From positions 5,890,001-5,954,000 of the forward strand of contig PUFA01000092.1 of the NCBI GenBank assembly GCA_003508835.1: 64,000 nt of DNA, given 5' to 3'. A program made the translations under genes and the position numbers. The stretch is from Eonycteris spelaea (Eukaryota; Chordata; Mammalia; Chiroptera; Pteropodidae). The notes below the pieces were generated by a model that saw only the letters and a list, made by a program, of their open reading frames with translations, was not told where the DNA came from and made no database searches. Positions 1 to 12,740 of the stretch are shown here, in pieces; the first letter of the stretch is position 1; each line of letters starts with the position of its first letter.

Positions 1-19
1 GGAACATTAGTATATGTCA

Positions 20-225
20 GGTTGGACAGGGCCTTGTGAACTGAGTTAAAGATGTTCAACTGCTTTATAAGAGATTGACACTATCGGATTTGGGATTCAG
101 AAATATCCTCCAGATGTGTGGCAAAAGGTTTGCAGAAGAGTAAGACTGGACTGGGGATGAGAAATGGTGGCAGGAGATGCCACTGACTGAGGGCAGATAT
201 CGGGTTGGATTAAGAACAGAAGTCC
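20..225 (-). mobile_element. L2 LINE fragment, antisense
   Basis: The stretch reads like the reverse complement of the L2 3' region: an 'agggccttgt' block is followed by diverged text ending near 'gactggactggggatgagaaa', in the order expected for inverted L2. It is old and diverged, with no intact reading frame. The left edge is cut by the window start and the right edge is blurred. Confidence 0.5.
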
Positions 226-1261
226 ATGTCCTAAAGACTAAAAGTTTCAAATAGTGATAATGGAGAGACCATTATGTTGTCAACAAAGATGAACATGGAT
301 TTTGTTCTCCTCAGAAAGGTCCCAACTAATGTTAGGTAACCTGAATGTACAATGGACTATTTTAAAAAGGCTATAAAACTTTATTCAGCCATGCTGAATA
401 ACCTAGGAGGATAGGACTTTAAGTATGCTCTGGGGCTAGGGATCGGTACTACAGTTAGAGTGGAAGGTTATGAATCCTTGTAAATAAATAATTACATAGG
501 AATAGCCCACTTTGCCTTCCATCATCCAAAGGTGGATTATCTAAAAGCTTTTACCTGGAATAATTGTCAACAGCTGATTTGGGGGAGAGACAAGGAGTGG
601 CAGGATAGAGCTAGAACTCCAAATTTCCAGGATGGATATGGAGGTAGACAAGTAGGACATAATAATGACCATTAGAGGTTGGTTACCTCTGCAGTAGAAA
701 TTAAGGTATCTAGAAATACATTTGAATACAAAATATGATGATGATGACAGAGAAATTTGTGTTTTGGTCTATCTCTAGAGCAATTTGGTACACAGTGAGT
801 TTTAATAAATGTTAGTTGCATGAATAATTGAATTTATTGATATCACTTGACAGAACATATCCAGGTAAAAAAAGAATTACTGGAAAAAGATCCAGAGAAG
901 GAAATGTTTCCTTAGCTTTAATTTTGAAATGTAATGTTATGAAACTTGCTTAGTAATGAAGACATAGAGAATGGTTCCAAAATAAAAGACTTTTTGAAAC
1001 AATAACATATAGAATGTGAATATATCCCAAGAGCTTACAGTTTATTGACACATCTTCCCTTATCTTATGTACATGCACAGTATTGTATATTTAATCTGAA
1101 AGGCACAAAACAAACCAGAATACCTTCCTCTATAGCATCAAGTATGTCAATAGACTTTGGTTTAATTCCTAGCTTTCTATTTTAGGAGACATTTGACCAC
1201 ATAAAACACAGGCTTAAATATTTCAATACTACCTAAATATTAGGAATTATAAACACTCATA
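226..1261. other. no gene seen; mostly unique sequence
   Basis: I see no convincing gene or full repeat here. A short 'taataaatgttagttgcatg' string near 803-822 resembles the 3' tail shared by MIR and L2 elements, but it is too short to call. Confidence 0.5.
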
Positions 1262-1482
1262 GTGATTTACATTTCTTTAACCATTAAATTTGCAAATACT
1301 CTTCATTTCTGTTACCTCAGTTGCTGATTGGAACAACTCTATAGGCAAGAGAGAGGCCCTTAATACATGACTAGCAAATGCTTAGGGAGTTTACAGGATT
1401 TACTCTGGACTACTTTATTAGAGGCTGAGCTGGGACTAGAATTTAGTATACCCAACTCAAATTAGCATTCTTTCCACTACCC
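1262..1482 (-). mobile_element. MIR SINE, antisense
   Basis: The right part (about 1421-1482) reads 'aggctgagctgggactagaa' and then 'ttctttccactac', which matches the inverted tRNA-like head of MIR (score of exclusion: no intact A or B box remains). The left part corresponds to the 'taatcctcacaacaaccc' region in decayed form. An old SINE relic with no expected function. Confidence 0.5.
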
Positions 1483-2004
1483 CACACTGACAAATCTCAA
1501 ACCACAGTTGAGTCCTTTTGAGAGCATGGCTATGGCTCGTAGTACACAAGCTTTCAGTCTGGTGGTTTAAATGCCACTTGGCTTCAATGCAGACCTTCAG
1601 CCCAGTGACCCAGTGCTGGATCTGAGTGTGTTGTGGAAATCTGGGTATGAATCCTAAGGCAAAGATTGCTGTTTTCCAGAACAGTAGGCACTGGCATTCC
1701 TGGGTGTGCATTTTGTTCAGGGAAAGTAATTGCTCTGAGGTCAAGACAGAGCATCTTAGCCATAGATCTCTACCAACTTTCTGTCATATCCCTGGTTCTG
1801 GGTAAGATCATCAGGAAATACTAGGCAATCCATCTTTAAGTGAACAATGTAAAAAAGCACAAGTATCCACTCCAAAATTACTTCATTGAGCACTTTAAAA
1901 AGTACTCTGATATATAAATAAACCTATTTTTTCTGACCTCCTGTTACATATTTTAGAAATCTGATCACTGTGGTTTTCTAAAGGAAAATACATTTTATCC
2001 CATA

Positions 2005-2100
2005 CCCGGAGATTTGGGTTTTAGTTCTCCTTTGCAACTATGAGACTTTGATCTAAGGCACTTGGTTTTCCCGAGCCTCGATTTTCTTGTAAGTTAAAAA
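2005..2100 (+). mobile_element. MIR SINE fragment
   Basis: The order 'caactatgagactttgatct', 'gcacttggttttcccgagcc' and 'tcgattttcttgtaagtta' follows the MIR core (gctgtgtgacc... cctcagtttcctcatctgtaa) in sense orientation. Both ends are truncated. Confidence 0.55.
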
Positions 2101-3734
2101 AAATTCTTCAAAAGTCTGTGCTATCATTTCAGTATTTTAAATATTGATATTTGATTGAAATATCTTTTAAAACTTGAACACTAAAAATATGTAGAGAATA
2201 AAAATAAATCATAGAAACACTGAATCATGTTAATACCTATCAAAACTTGGGGTTAGTAGAAATACATTGGGAGGTATGTATGATTTTTCATATCTTTTTT
2301 CCCCCATTCTGAAGTTTCTTGGGTCCTTATTCATTTACCCAAGAAAACTTAATTTAGAATTGGCCTGATTCAGAGCCTTTAGGATTGGCTATGAGAGTCT
2401 TAAGGGCCGCTTAAATGCCACCTTCCATTTCCTGGGCAAGAGTGCCTGGGCTGGCACAGCCCCACAGCCCAGCAGGGCAGCAGTGGTTGTGGTAGGAGCT
2501 ATAGAGTGGTTGCTGTTTCAGCCTCTGAAATTAGTGCCTAGATAGCTGGAAATTCCTGTAGTCTCTGATCAAATGGTCCAGAACTGGAAATAACAGGAGT
2601 GAGAAGTTCATGAAAGAGAAGGCTACAATCCCAAGGGAAATTTGCACAAGTGCTATACATTGCTTTCAGCAAAAGAGATTTCTACTCCCTTCCTGGCTCT
2701 CAACCTCTACATCTTATCTGTACTCCTGGCTATTAACATTTAATATTAAATCACATGGTACCTGCATCTAGACTCACTCTGAGAGAATTCTGACCTTGTC
2801 TTCACTCCACTTCTTCAGTCCTCCTCTTTCTCTCCCTCACCTTCTTTCTCTCTTTTTTGTCACCTCTCCTTCTCTCTGATTTCCCTAATACAATACATAC
2901 TTCAACAATTCTCATGCTCTTTTTGACATGCCAGGCACAAAATAAATTAAAAAAAAAAAAAGGCACAAAAAAATCTGGGTTTTGCATTGCCAGAGAAGGA
3001 TATATGATTTCTGCTCAACAGTTGTTGGTGTCCTATTCTCTAATAAGACCCCCAGATAAACCCTAGTAGGTAGAGCAACCAGGTAGAGAGATTCAACCCC
3101 TTAAAAGCCATGTGAGACTTCTCTCACAGGCCCCAATGTATATAATCGCTCATTCAGTAAAAGTGTAATCTTCAAGAAAAGAGGGGAATATATTCTACAT
3201 ATCAGTATCAACAGTCAGTTTTTGCTGAAAGTACCTTTTCTGTTTGGAAGTGAATTGAATTATAAATCTCTAAATTGGTATTCAAAACTGATATACAACC
3301 GACTCTATTTGGATACTAGCAGCTAGTAATTCCAGACAGTGAGGCAAAGAGCTGGAACATCTATGGAGATAATGATATTCTGATTACTCAACCACTGAAC
3401 CAAGTAAGAGGAAGGGCTGGAGTTATCTACATCAGGGTAAAGATCTAAAGTTGAAGATTAACCAGTCAGTGTTTGAGAAAGGGAACACCAGTTAACTGAC
3501 TTTAACTATCTGAGAGTGTTGGCCTAGCAAAAATGAAAAGGGACAGAGGTATATTCATTCTTACTTGATCTTCAAGCTATATATATTCAGTAAAGCAAAT
3601 GATATATATTACACAGTGGGAAGCTCATCAAATATTAGACTCACTAGTCATATATCCTACGCTCAACCATATCAATTTTTTACTTTCTTCAAACCATCTT
3701 GACCTCTCACAGCCACTAATCATTTGAATGAGCT
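2101..3734. other. no gene seen; unique sequence around a pyrimidine tract
   Basis: Apart from the CT-rich tract at 2806-2884 and the A run at 2949-2961, nothing recognisable. Open frames of 61 and 69 codons lie across the low-complexity part and have lysine/arginine/glutamate-rich or matching composition, as expected of an artefact. Confidence 0.5.
2806..2884. repeat. CT-rich low-complexity tract
   Basis: Nearly pure pyrimidine on the plus strand for about 80 bases, built of irregular ctt/tct/ctc units. It is followed closely by a 13-base A run at 2949-2961. Confidence 0.8.
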
Positions 3735-4080
3735 TTACCTTCCTTTGTCTGAAATATCCTTCTCTCCCAGGATTTTAGTATGCTGTGACTTATTCCTCAA
3801 AATCAATTCAAATGCCCTTTAAAACCTTTTTTTCAAACAGACTTTTCAAAGCAGACTTAGAAATTTTTTCATGGGGGTGGCTCACAAAATGGTTTTCTTT
3901 CCTCTTAGAGAATTAAGCACATTATATTGTAACTAAGTGTTCACATGTCACTTTTTCCCCTCCCCACATAATCCCAGAAACTGAGTTTAATTGGAGCAAA
4001 GCCATTTCTTAGTTATCTTTTTGTCCCTAGCACAGTTCTGACACATAGCGAATGCTCAATAGATACTGAAGAATGAGTTG
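3735..4080 (+). mobile_element. L2 LINE 3' end
   Basis: The right end reads 'ttgtccctagcacagttctg', 'acacatagcgaatgctcaat' and 'gatactgaagaatgag', which is the L2 3' terminus (cctagcacagtgcctggcacatagtaggcgctcaataaatgtttgttgaatgaa pattern) in sense. The left part matches the preceding L2 region less clearly. Confidence 0.6.
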
Positions 4081-5457
4081 AAAATACAGCTGAAGTGAAG
4101 TTAGGGATGGGTGGGAGATGCTGGGGGCCTGGCAAATGAATTCACACAAGTTTGTGGAGTGGGGAGGCCCTTGAGAAAGTTCTCATCTCTTAATAATACC
4201 ATATTAGACAATACCTAAGAGGTGAGTAAGTAGTATGTTTGTGCTGAGAAATTTTGAAGACTGTTGTATTCAGCAAAATGAGATGGACTTTCTATAACTT
4301 TAGAAAAAATAAAGTCAAGGAAGCAATTCCTGAATATGCTTCAATGATAAGAAAAGGAAAACTTCAGTCTAAAGTCTTAGGTAAGAACTAATCCCCATTA
4401 GGGATTTCTGGGTTAATTCAAATCCCCAAGTTTGCAGAATTCCGGAACAGAACATTTAGAAGGACAAAAAAAAAAAATCTGTAAATGCAAGTGGAACAGT
4501 GATGAGTACCTCACAGACATAAAAGAATTGTAATCTCTAGTTTTCTGTCTTTTTAAAGAAAGCTTACAAATGCTTCCACCCTGCGTAATTAATGTAATGA
4601 TGTGAAAAGCTACCACTTTTAACTTCCTTTGGTTGACAAGATGGGAAGACTTCAGGAAGGCTGAGGAAAACTTAACTGTTAGCTCATAGATTCTGGGAAC
4701 AGATTTCTTTAATCTGCATGACTCATGCACTTTGGACTTGAGTCTGAAGAGAAACCTAAGACAATTTCACAAGAGATGAAATAGAATTTTTCAAAGAAGG
4801 GAAAATAAAACATTATCCATTCCTGGGCAAGACTACTGAACAGACTCAGTGTGTGTTTATGAACATGGTAATGATAACTTATGCATGTTTGGGGGAGGCA
4901 GAAATATATATATATATATAATTAACTTATATATAGCAATTATCTTTATGTATTTTTGAGGTATAGGAACTTGTGAGCCTTGACCTAGAAGCAAAAAAAT
5001 AAATAAATAAAAATAAAAGGACATTAAGAAGGCAACAAAACTATTCCACAATTTCTCCTGAGGTGTGATATTTGAGAACCTGAAGGTGAAGAGACCAGGG
5101 GCTGAGTTATCCACTGAGAGAGGCTGGCATAGCTCTCTAATAGGCGTAACCACTCTTAAGCATGGAGGCAGAACTTGAGAGGAAGATGTCAGTCCTTATA
5201 TTCAGAAATCTACTCTGGAAAGATGCAGCTGCAAAGACTGCTGGTTCACCAGAGGACGCAAGGAAGAGCAGATTTGACAGGAATGGCATTTGTGCTGCTG
5301 ATGGTTCTGTTGTGCTCTGTGCTATTGCAAGGCTACAAGGGAAGCAGGACAAAAGGGTATTGATGTTCTTTTGGCCCTCTCTGAATGAAAGAAAGTTGTG
5401 TAAGGGGCCAGCAGGAGGGTAGGATGAATAGCATCATTTAGAGGCAGAAGTCAAGCA
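4081..5457. other. no gene seen; unique sequence
   Basis: No repeat or gene recognised except the AT dinucleotide run at 4904-4922 and an A-rich 'aaataaataaataaaaataa' patch near 4997. Overlapping open frames on both strands at 5137-5422 (62 to 86 codons) show no recognisable domain and no supporting splice or start context. Confidence 0.5.
4904..4922. repeat. (AT)n microsatellite
   Basis: Perfect alternation of A and T for about 19 bases, next to further AT-rich sequence. Confidence 0.85.
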
Positions 5458-5555
5458 TAGGGACAGGGCAGGAACGTTTTTATTTCTATGTTCCATCCAC
5501 ACAGTCCCTAGAATTGTTCCCCCATACACTTGGGAACTCAGTCAATATTAATTAG
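5458..5555 (+). mobile_element. L2 LINE tail
   Basis: The order 'ggacagggcaggaacg', 'cacagtccctagaattgttc' and 'gggaactcagtcaatattaa' follows the L2 3' end (gagggcagggactgtg ... cctagcacagtgcctggcacatag ... caataaatat) in sense. Diverged. Confidence 0.45.
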
Positions 5556-6327
5556 GAAGAAGGAAGAAGCACACTTATGAGCATGAAGTCCCATTGAAAA
5601 AGACTGAAGGAGGGTAGAGAGAGACAGAAAAAAAAAATGGGGAAGGCATATTCATTTTAAAAGTTGGGATCAAATCTATAAGCTTCCAGCCCAATTGAAA
5701 AGCTAAATCCAAGCTTCTTACATAAATTCTGTTTTAGGATCAGTGACTGCAGCAAATGAAAGTCTTTCTTTGCTTATTTGTTTATTTGCTTTCTAATGGA
5801 AGGAAAGGGAAAAGATAAGGTTCAGAATATCAGGCATTGCTGAAATACTATGCTATTAATGAGCCAGGGGCCTGAAAGGCAATAAGCTCATTAGTGGCTT
5901 CTGTGGAGAAGGCTGGGGCACTCACTGCTAGAAGGAAATGGAAAAGCTTCCAGTTAATAGCAGGAACATCTAAATCATCACACTTAGGAGGAGAACTGGA
6001 AAAACAAGACAGCATTTTACCCTCCACAGAAAAATAATAGTGAAAGAAAGCCTTCATTTAGTATATATTGAATGTTTTAAGTCAGGCTGCTAAATAAATA
6101 GTTGCTGTTGATGAAGGCAAGAAGATAAACAGGCATTCATAATGGTCCGAAGGGCAGGGAGCATTGACTGTAGGGTAGAGAGCACCTTCAATTCAAGATC
6201 ACTAAATCAAACATACTCCGGTAGTACTGACTCAGAAAGGATCATCTGATTGCCCTTCAGCCTGTGACAAATACTAGGTTCAGCCTATTAAAATATAACA
6301 CAGTTTGGTGCCCTGGGTCACATCAAA
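5556..6327. other. no gene seen; unique sequence
   Basis: Nothing recognisable. A run of poly-A (5629-5637) and a short 'tttgcttatttgtttatttg' patch near 5768 are the only low-complexity elements. Confidence 0.45.
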
Positions 6328-6570
6328 CAATCGATATTTATTAAACATTTACTATGTGCAATGTACTATGCTAGTCACTGTGAACAGACATGAAAGCATT
6401 TTAAAGCACTTCTCATGTATTAGGAGAAACAAGACCTAAACACATAAAAGGATAACCAGCAGTGCAGTTTCCAGCACAGCACCAAATGGCCAAATAATAA
6501 AATATTTCAAGAGTCAAAAGGAGGCAAGATTTCCAGGGTGTGAAGTGTTTAAGTGGACTGTACATAGATG
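6328..6570 (-). mobile_element. L2 LINE 3' region, antisense
   Basis: Starts 'caatcgatatttattaaaca' then 'tttactatgtgcaatgtact' and 'atgctagtcactgtgaacag', the inverted L2 terminus (tatttattgagcgcctactatgtgccaggcactgtgctagg order). A decayed internal L2 part follows with 'aagacctaaacacataaaag'. Confidence 0.6.
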
Positions 6571-7486
6571 GAATGTACATTTGAGCAGAAAAGAAGTTTA
6601 GAAAATAAAGCAGAGCAAAAATTTTTAGAAATAGTAAAATGAAGGTTCTAAGAAGTTATATTTTGTCCACGGTATCACAGTGACTAAGTCTTTCGGAAGG
6701 ATTTAATATTTTTCTAGATTCACCATGTATTTGTGGCAAGTTATTTAACCCATGTGCACTCAGTTCATGAAAAAAAAAAATCAGAGATAATAATGCTAAG
6801 CACAAACTAAAGAGAGAATTGAATATAATTATTTTTCAGCCATGATGTTTTTTTCTCCCTAATTTAAACTCAGCCTCAGAACCCTTCTCAGCACAGAGCA
6901 CCAGGCAGTTAGCCATTTCTAAGGGGGCAGAATTTCCCATGTTTCTAAACATCTTTTTCCCATATATTGAGGAGATTTTACTGCTATTAATGACAAATTT
7001 CTATAGATAGATTAAAAGCCACTAATTTTTTTAAAGTTTGCAAATGTTTCCTTTCTTAAACCTAAATTATTTCTTGGTTGATTTGTAATTTCCAAGTGCC
7101 CCCACTAGGTCCCTCCATCAGTTCCAGCCAATTAAAAGAGCCTCTCTGCAGTACTTTATTGTCTCTTAAAGTCTGCTTCAAATGCAACTTACTTTTTTTC
7201 ATATTTTAAGTTATGACAAACAGCAATCTGGTTTTTTAAGTTATTTATGTTACATATCATGAGGTGGAAGTTCATTAACTCTCTTGCACTGAATAACTAA
7301 AGCTGAGCTTCCTCCATCTCAACCTTTCAGATGAGGAAGCTGAGGCTAGTTAGTCTCCCCCAGTTGCTTTAGATCCTCCCCTTTACCATCAGCTAGTATT
7401 TTTCATTCAATGGGTAGAGTAAATCCAGGGTCCACCAGATGTTAAATGTGGGAAAGTACCTTAGAAATTATTTAGTTCACTCTCTC
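6571..7486. other. no gene seen; weak MIR core trace
   Basis: Mostly unique, AT-rich. At 7328-7350 'cagatgaggaagctgaggct' matches the inverted MIR core (cagatgaggaaactgaggc), but flanking support is poor so I do not delimit an element. The segment directly left of 7487 and right of 7728 may be one older repeat split by the MER1-type insertion. Confidence 0.4.
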
Positions 7487-7727
7487 TTCTAATACAGTGG
7501 TCCCCAACCTTTATGGCACCAGAGACCAGTGCTCCTATGAGAATCTAATGCCTGATGATCTGAGGTGGAGCTGAGGCGGTGATGTTAGCCCTGGGGAGTG
7601 CCTGCAAATATAGATGAAACTTTGCTCACTCACCTGCTGCTCACCTCCTGACATATGGCCCAATTCCTAACAGGCCACAGATAGGTACCAGTCTGTGGCC
7701 TGAGCTTTGGGAACCCCTGTTCTGATG
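7487..7727. repeat. 8-bp target-site duplications flanking MER1-type element
   Basis: Left copy 7487-7494 is ttctaata; right copy 7720-7727 is ttctgatg. Six of eight positions agree, and the length is the one expected for hAT-superfamily insertion. The two differences fit decay after insertion. Confidence 0.6.
7495..7719 (-). mobile_element. MER1-type hAT-Charlie DNA transposon (non-autonomous)
   Basis: The element begins 'cagtggtccccaaccttt' and ends 'ctttgggaacccctg', the inverted terminal sequences of the MER1A/MER1B group. Internally 'gctcctatgagaatctaatg', 'ggagctgaggcggtgatg' and 'cctaacaggccacag' are typical of that family. At 225 bp it lacks much of the longer MER1A interior: 'ggcaccagagaccag' jumps directly to 'tgctcctatgag', so an internal deletion is visible. 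CpG positions of the family are mostly decayed to TG or CA. It encodes no transposase and would have needed a Charlie-type transposase in trans. Strand is given by the usual family orientation (aacccctg end as 5' side) and is uncertain because the ends are palindromic. Confidence 0.82.
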
Positions 7728-9940
7728 CAGTTCTCTACCACTGAAGACTATCTTCTGAGACAAGCTGGACGTTGGCCAGCCCCTTTATTCAGCAAGACTG
7801 AATTAAAGTCATGTTTAACAGATGAAGAAAAGCAAAACAGCTAGAGCAGGGGCACCTGTGAAAGACAAAGATCCCACCTATTCAGCAGTCTTCTATAGGA
7901 GGCCGTCAACTGCTTGCCTAATTTAGTGCAATATTACATTTGTGTTCAATACTGTAATATTCTGAGAGGTAGGGCCGAAGAAATCATAATTCTGAGTGAT
8001 CAACGTCATAAGTGAAAGGAAGTAGAAATGTGAAAATAGTTGAGACTAAACATGCCTGCCTTACATGGCGCAGAGGGCATATTTGCAATGCAGGGACACT
8101 CAACTCCAGAAATGGGAAGATGTTGGGATGCAAGCAGGCATGGATGATGATTCCCTCCAGACTGTTTAATGGGAAGATTATGTGTTGTATCCAGCTTTAT
8201 AATGGAGGGAATCTAAAGGGCTTGCCAAAGAAATGCTGATGGAAATGCTCAGCTGCAAACCATTATTTACCTCCTTTGATTCACTAAAGTATAAATAATC
8301 AACATGATACATAAATTTAATTGCCAGTGTCATGTAGTTATTTTTGAGGAACAGCCACAAATCTGAGATCTGGTATTTAACAAACAACTCAGGCTACCTA
8401 CTCAGACTAAACACATAGTGTGTTTCCCAGGCTGTAATTTTATAAAAACAAAATGTCTTTAGGGAGAAAACAAGCTAGTACTATTGCTTTAAAAATCACT
8501 TTAGGAAAAGTTTTCTTACTAAACTAAAGTAAAACGTAGACAATCTAATGCATTTGCTGGCTGGCCCTGATCCGCCCTGTTGTGCCATGTTATTACCTTC
8601 ATATCATTGACATCCCACATGAATGTCTTCTCTTCTAACAGTGTCTTGGGGCAGATAAACTCCTCTTTATTGTGGGGCTTTGTTTCTCCAAGAACAGAGG
8701 TTTGCAGGTATTTTGGTTCTGGAATACTTTACACTTTTAAAAGTTATCAAGACTCTAAATAAAGACGTTTTACACTATGTGCATTATATCTGTTGATATT
8801 TAGTGTATTGGAAATTAAGCATATTTTTATAAAAATAACTTTCAAAACAAAATAGAATTTAATAAAAAGAGTAGCGTTGATTTACATTTTTGTGAATCTC
8901 TTTGGATTAACAGAAGAAAGCTGGATTCTCATATTTATATCTACATTCAATCTGGGGGATATGTTGTTTTAGTTGAAGTGTATAAGAAAATCCAGCCTCA
9001 CACAGATATGTAGATAGAAAAGGGAATATTATTCTAATGGCCTTTTCAGAGAATTGGGGATATTATTCCATTCTACTCGAACTCAACTAGTTGTAATTTC
9101 TTAAAGATTAGTTACAATGTATAATCTGAAATATCAACGAACTTTTCATATTCTGCTACACTAAAATACATTGGTCTAGTTTTTATTTTGAATAGATATT
9201 TTACCCATGTATGATTTTATAAGATCATAATTGGTCATTTACAGCTATTATCATACAATATCTAAAAATCACACATATCTCTCTATGCGGTCACAGTCTC
9301 ATAGAAAAGTCAAAGTGTTAGGAAACTTTCCAGCTCATGAATATGTTTTCCAAAATTCTGGGTTTTGCTTTAAAACTTGAATATTTATCATTGATGACAA
9401 ATATTGTCAGTTATTTCTCATTAAGACACAGGCTCACTTTGTTCATTTTTAGGAAAATGTGTACTCAAATACCAGTTACCAAAATATACTCAAGTACCAA
9501 AATAACCATGGTTTGTCTATCAGACATTCTTTCAGATAAAATTGGTATTCCTTGAAAAAAGTGGCTAGTTCAGCCTACAACCCAAATAATTGCACAAGAA
9601 CTTTCCCTGGAGATAACCACTATACTTCGATATGCAACAGAAGTGATTTATATCTACTTCTCATAGAATATTAAAAAGATGTGTGTTCAAGGATCAAGAC
9701 AAATTTAGTAACTTGGTACTGCTTTAGCAAGGACAATTTAAGTGAAGCTGCTTTTTTAAAAGTGTGTTTGTTTACTTACTGTGAATGTTTGTTGGTGAAG
9801 AATACAATGACCACAAGTATGGTTTGGAGCTATTGCCTTGATTTGGCTAAGGCAATAGAAGTTCAACTCACCATTGCTTTTGACCTACCAGTGCAAATGT
9901 AACACAGTGAAAAATGCAAAAATGTCTTAAGTATTGTTAT
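7728..9940. other. no gene seen; unique AT-rich sequence
   Basis: No repeat or gene that I can name. Small open frames at 8012-8239, 8580-8762, 9337-9555 and 9681-9902 (60 to 75 codons) have no recognisable domain; their AT-rich composition matches the surrounding non-coding sequence. Confidence 0.5.
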
Positions 9941-9950
9941 AAAAAATAAT

Positions 9951-10023
9951 TTTGACCTGGCAGACACCCAAAAGTATCTCAAGGACCCTCAGGAGTCCAA
10001 AAAACAAAGTTTAAGAATTCCTG
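9951..10023. mobile_element. hAT-Charlie-like element end (tentative)
   Basis: The text 'ttttgacctggcagacaccc', 'tctcaaggaccctcaggagt' and the terminal 'ttaagaattcctg' resemble one end of MER-type hAT repeats (ccctcagggatcc... agaaccactg). The other end was not located, so it may be a truncated copy. Confidence 0.4.
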
Positions 10024-10227
10024 TCCTAGAGAACTTCAACAAATTTTGCAAAGCCAACATAATTAAGTATAAATGAAAGAATATCCAAATCGGTTGTACT
10101 CATTTTTAAAAAATTTTATCATGCTTTATAATAAAGGCAAGGAAAATCTCAAGATATAGGAATGTTATGTTCTCAAAACAAAATCTGTTCTCCTTGCCCC
10201 ACAGTTTTGCTCATAACTCTTGATTAC

Positions 10228-10393
10228 TTAAATTTTTCTTTGCCTCAGATCTGAGAGCTGTAAAATGGAAATAATAATAGCACCTATCTCATAGGATTGT
10301 TTGGAAGATGAGATAACTTCAAACCAGGAAAGTACATGGCACAGTGCCTGGCATATGAATGCAAAATAAATGTTATTGGCTAGCTATTATTTT
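10228..10393 (+). mobile_element. MIR SINE (core and 3' part)
   Basis: Very clear: 'tgcctcagatctgagagctg', 'taaaatggaaataataatag', 'cacctatctcataggattgt', 'gcacagtgcctggcatatga' and 'aataaatgttattggctagc' follow the MIR consensus order from the core to the LINE-like tail. The tRNA-like head is missing or unrecognisable. One of the best preserved ancient repeats here. Confidence 0.85.
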
Positions 10394-12740
10394 TTTCTAT
10401 AATTCCTCATTAGCCTTAATTTCTCTTACTCTGGCTCAAAATGGGTATCTTCCCTTATGGGCATTACAGACATTTCTTTTTTCTTCATATTTGTAAGCCC
10501 TTTATTGAGGACATTTCTGTTTCATGAGTATGAAGTTACTTATAGTACTTTTTGTGATAAAAACAGAACTCATTTCTCCTTCATAAGTGTTCTCACATCA
10601 CAACACTATTTCATAGTTTTTTCTGAAAGATTTTTAAAAATGAATTTAATACTGTCAAGGCAAAATTTGAAACAAAATTCAAAAAGCCTATATAATTAAT
10701 GCCTGCTATATTTTATCTATAGGTAAAGGACAAAGGATAGCTCTAAGCCATTATACAATATGATGGTGAACTTAGAATGATGAAAGTTGTAGCGAAAGAG
10801 GAGTGTGTGAGTTTCATTATACAGCTCAAGATTTTAACGGCTGACTGGCACAAAATATTACTCTTGACATGACTTGACATTTTTCTTTATTAGAAAATAT
10901 TTTTAAGTAGCTAAGAAACAACACTATTAGCAAAAATATTTAATTTTGTAGAATATTACTCTGGGTCCCAGCTGGCACAGGATGAGACATACTGCTCAGT
11001 TCAAATTCCTCAGGCTGAATGAAGGCTTTGAATTTGAATGAATGTTCACATACTTCACAAAAATGTTGCCTTCCTTCTGGCATAGACTTTGAGAAATACC
11101 TCTGTCAGTGTTTACACAGTTTTAGGAAGGCTCCATGGTTTATGATCATATTAGCCTATTTTCCTCTCAGTGCATGGCTCCCAATTCCACATGTGGAAGT
11201 GTTTCTCCAAGAGCAGTAATAAGGGAAGCCTGTGCTTCAAAAGTTTCCAACGTCATGAATAATCAAAGTCTAATAAAGGCAATCAGTTTGACAGAGACTA
11301 GATTTCAGATAGGATCTTATTTTAGCAAGCTAGATGATAGGAAGAAATACTTGGGTTCTTATACTTAAACAGTATTTGAAAATAAATCTTCCCTACCCCT
11401 TGCCTCTGAAAACCAATAAAATTTTTTTTTTATGATTTTTAGTTAGCAACTGCCATGTAAAATTAAAGTCAGATATAGGATTGGGGCAGTCCAAAATGTG
11501 GCTGAGTCGCCTATGTTTCTGTGACATGCTTCTGAGCTGTTTTTAGCCTTGAATGGAGCAAAACTGAGCCAATGGGAAGACCCCCACCCCTGCCCCCAGA
11601 GGCCAAGTGGTTGTGGTGATGTGCGAGCATGGATGATGCTGGGTTATCTGATCAGTTTCTGGATATTGAGGCACTCGGGAATACCTTTTGTAGAACAATA
11701 TGAAGAAGAGCTATGTATCATGGATAATGGCTAGAAAACAATGGTGAGAACAGTCCGTCTAAACACAGCCTAACAACCCAAAAGTCTTAACATATACTTG
11801 ACTGTGTTCAATGCACTTATGCCCTGATCATTGGATGATAATATTCATTTCAGCAACATTGCTTTGTGCAGATCATGAGGCTAAAAGAAGCCACCATAAG
11901 GGGCAATATGTATTAAAGAAAGAGTGACCATTGAGCAGGGTGCTCTTAGCTATAGGAAAAAGAATATGAAGCTCTGCCATCTACCTTAAGCAGAAGCAAC
12001 AACATTTCTCCAAATATATACATGAAGACAGGTGAATAAGTAAGTAGATGAATAAACAAAGGGATCATGAGTAATCCATCAGTAGGAAACCCAGGCATCT
12101 TCTGCAACTTGCATAGATACTATAGTGAATAATTCACTTTCTTATTTAGTTTCTGCAGCCGCTTGAGCTCAACTTAATCCTTGCATAAAGTGACAGCTGG
12201 AAGTAGTATTTCACTTTTATAACTTTCAGAACATTTCTTGCAGTCAAGTATTTGGTTTTGTGCCCATGTTTGTTTTTGCACCTCCTTGTGCTACACAGCA
12301 ACCCTGACTTCTGCAAGCCAAGGCCAGACAGAGTCTGGGAGGTGAGTTCCAAATGGCTGACAGTGCCAGGTTCCAGATATAAGAAGGCATCTCTCCTCCG
12401 TCTCTCTCTTTTCTTTTCTGGTGACAGGGAGAGTGATTTCTCTGCAATATGACATTTGACATTATGCCTAGCTTTTGCTAAAGATAAGCAAGCTGCCAGA
12501 CCTAAAAGAATTAGGAGGATACAGGATTCAAGAACCCAAGAACTGTTGGGGGCTTATTCCTCACTCACTTGTGTGGTTCTGGGAGGAGATGATCACTCCT
12601 AGTCAACCTCTCTCTATTTCCAGGACCCCTGGACATTCCAATGAGGCCAAGTTAAAAAAAAATTAGTGAAATATCAAGATAGTTGGTAGAATAAGAGGAG
12701 TGGCTAGATATTTCAGTAAAGAGAATAAGAAAGAAAACCA
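10394..12740. other. no gene seen; unique sequence
   Basis: About 2.3 kb without a repeat I can name. Short open frames (60 to 80 codons) at 10457-10699, 11019-11368 and 11549-11734 overlap one another or lack any domain. The 11560-11620 part is locally GC-richer, but no exon-like structure is evident. Confidence 0.5.

Noticed and set aside
5137..5422. Overlapping frames on both strands as a coding exon
   Set aside because: Three frames overlap in the same 290 bases; no domain, no convincing splice sites and no way to choose between them.
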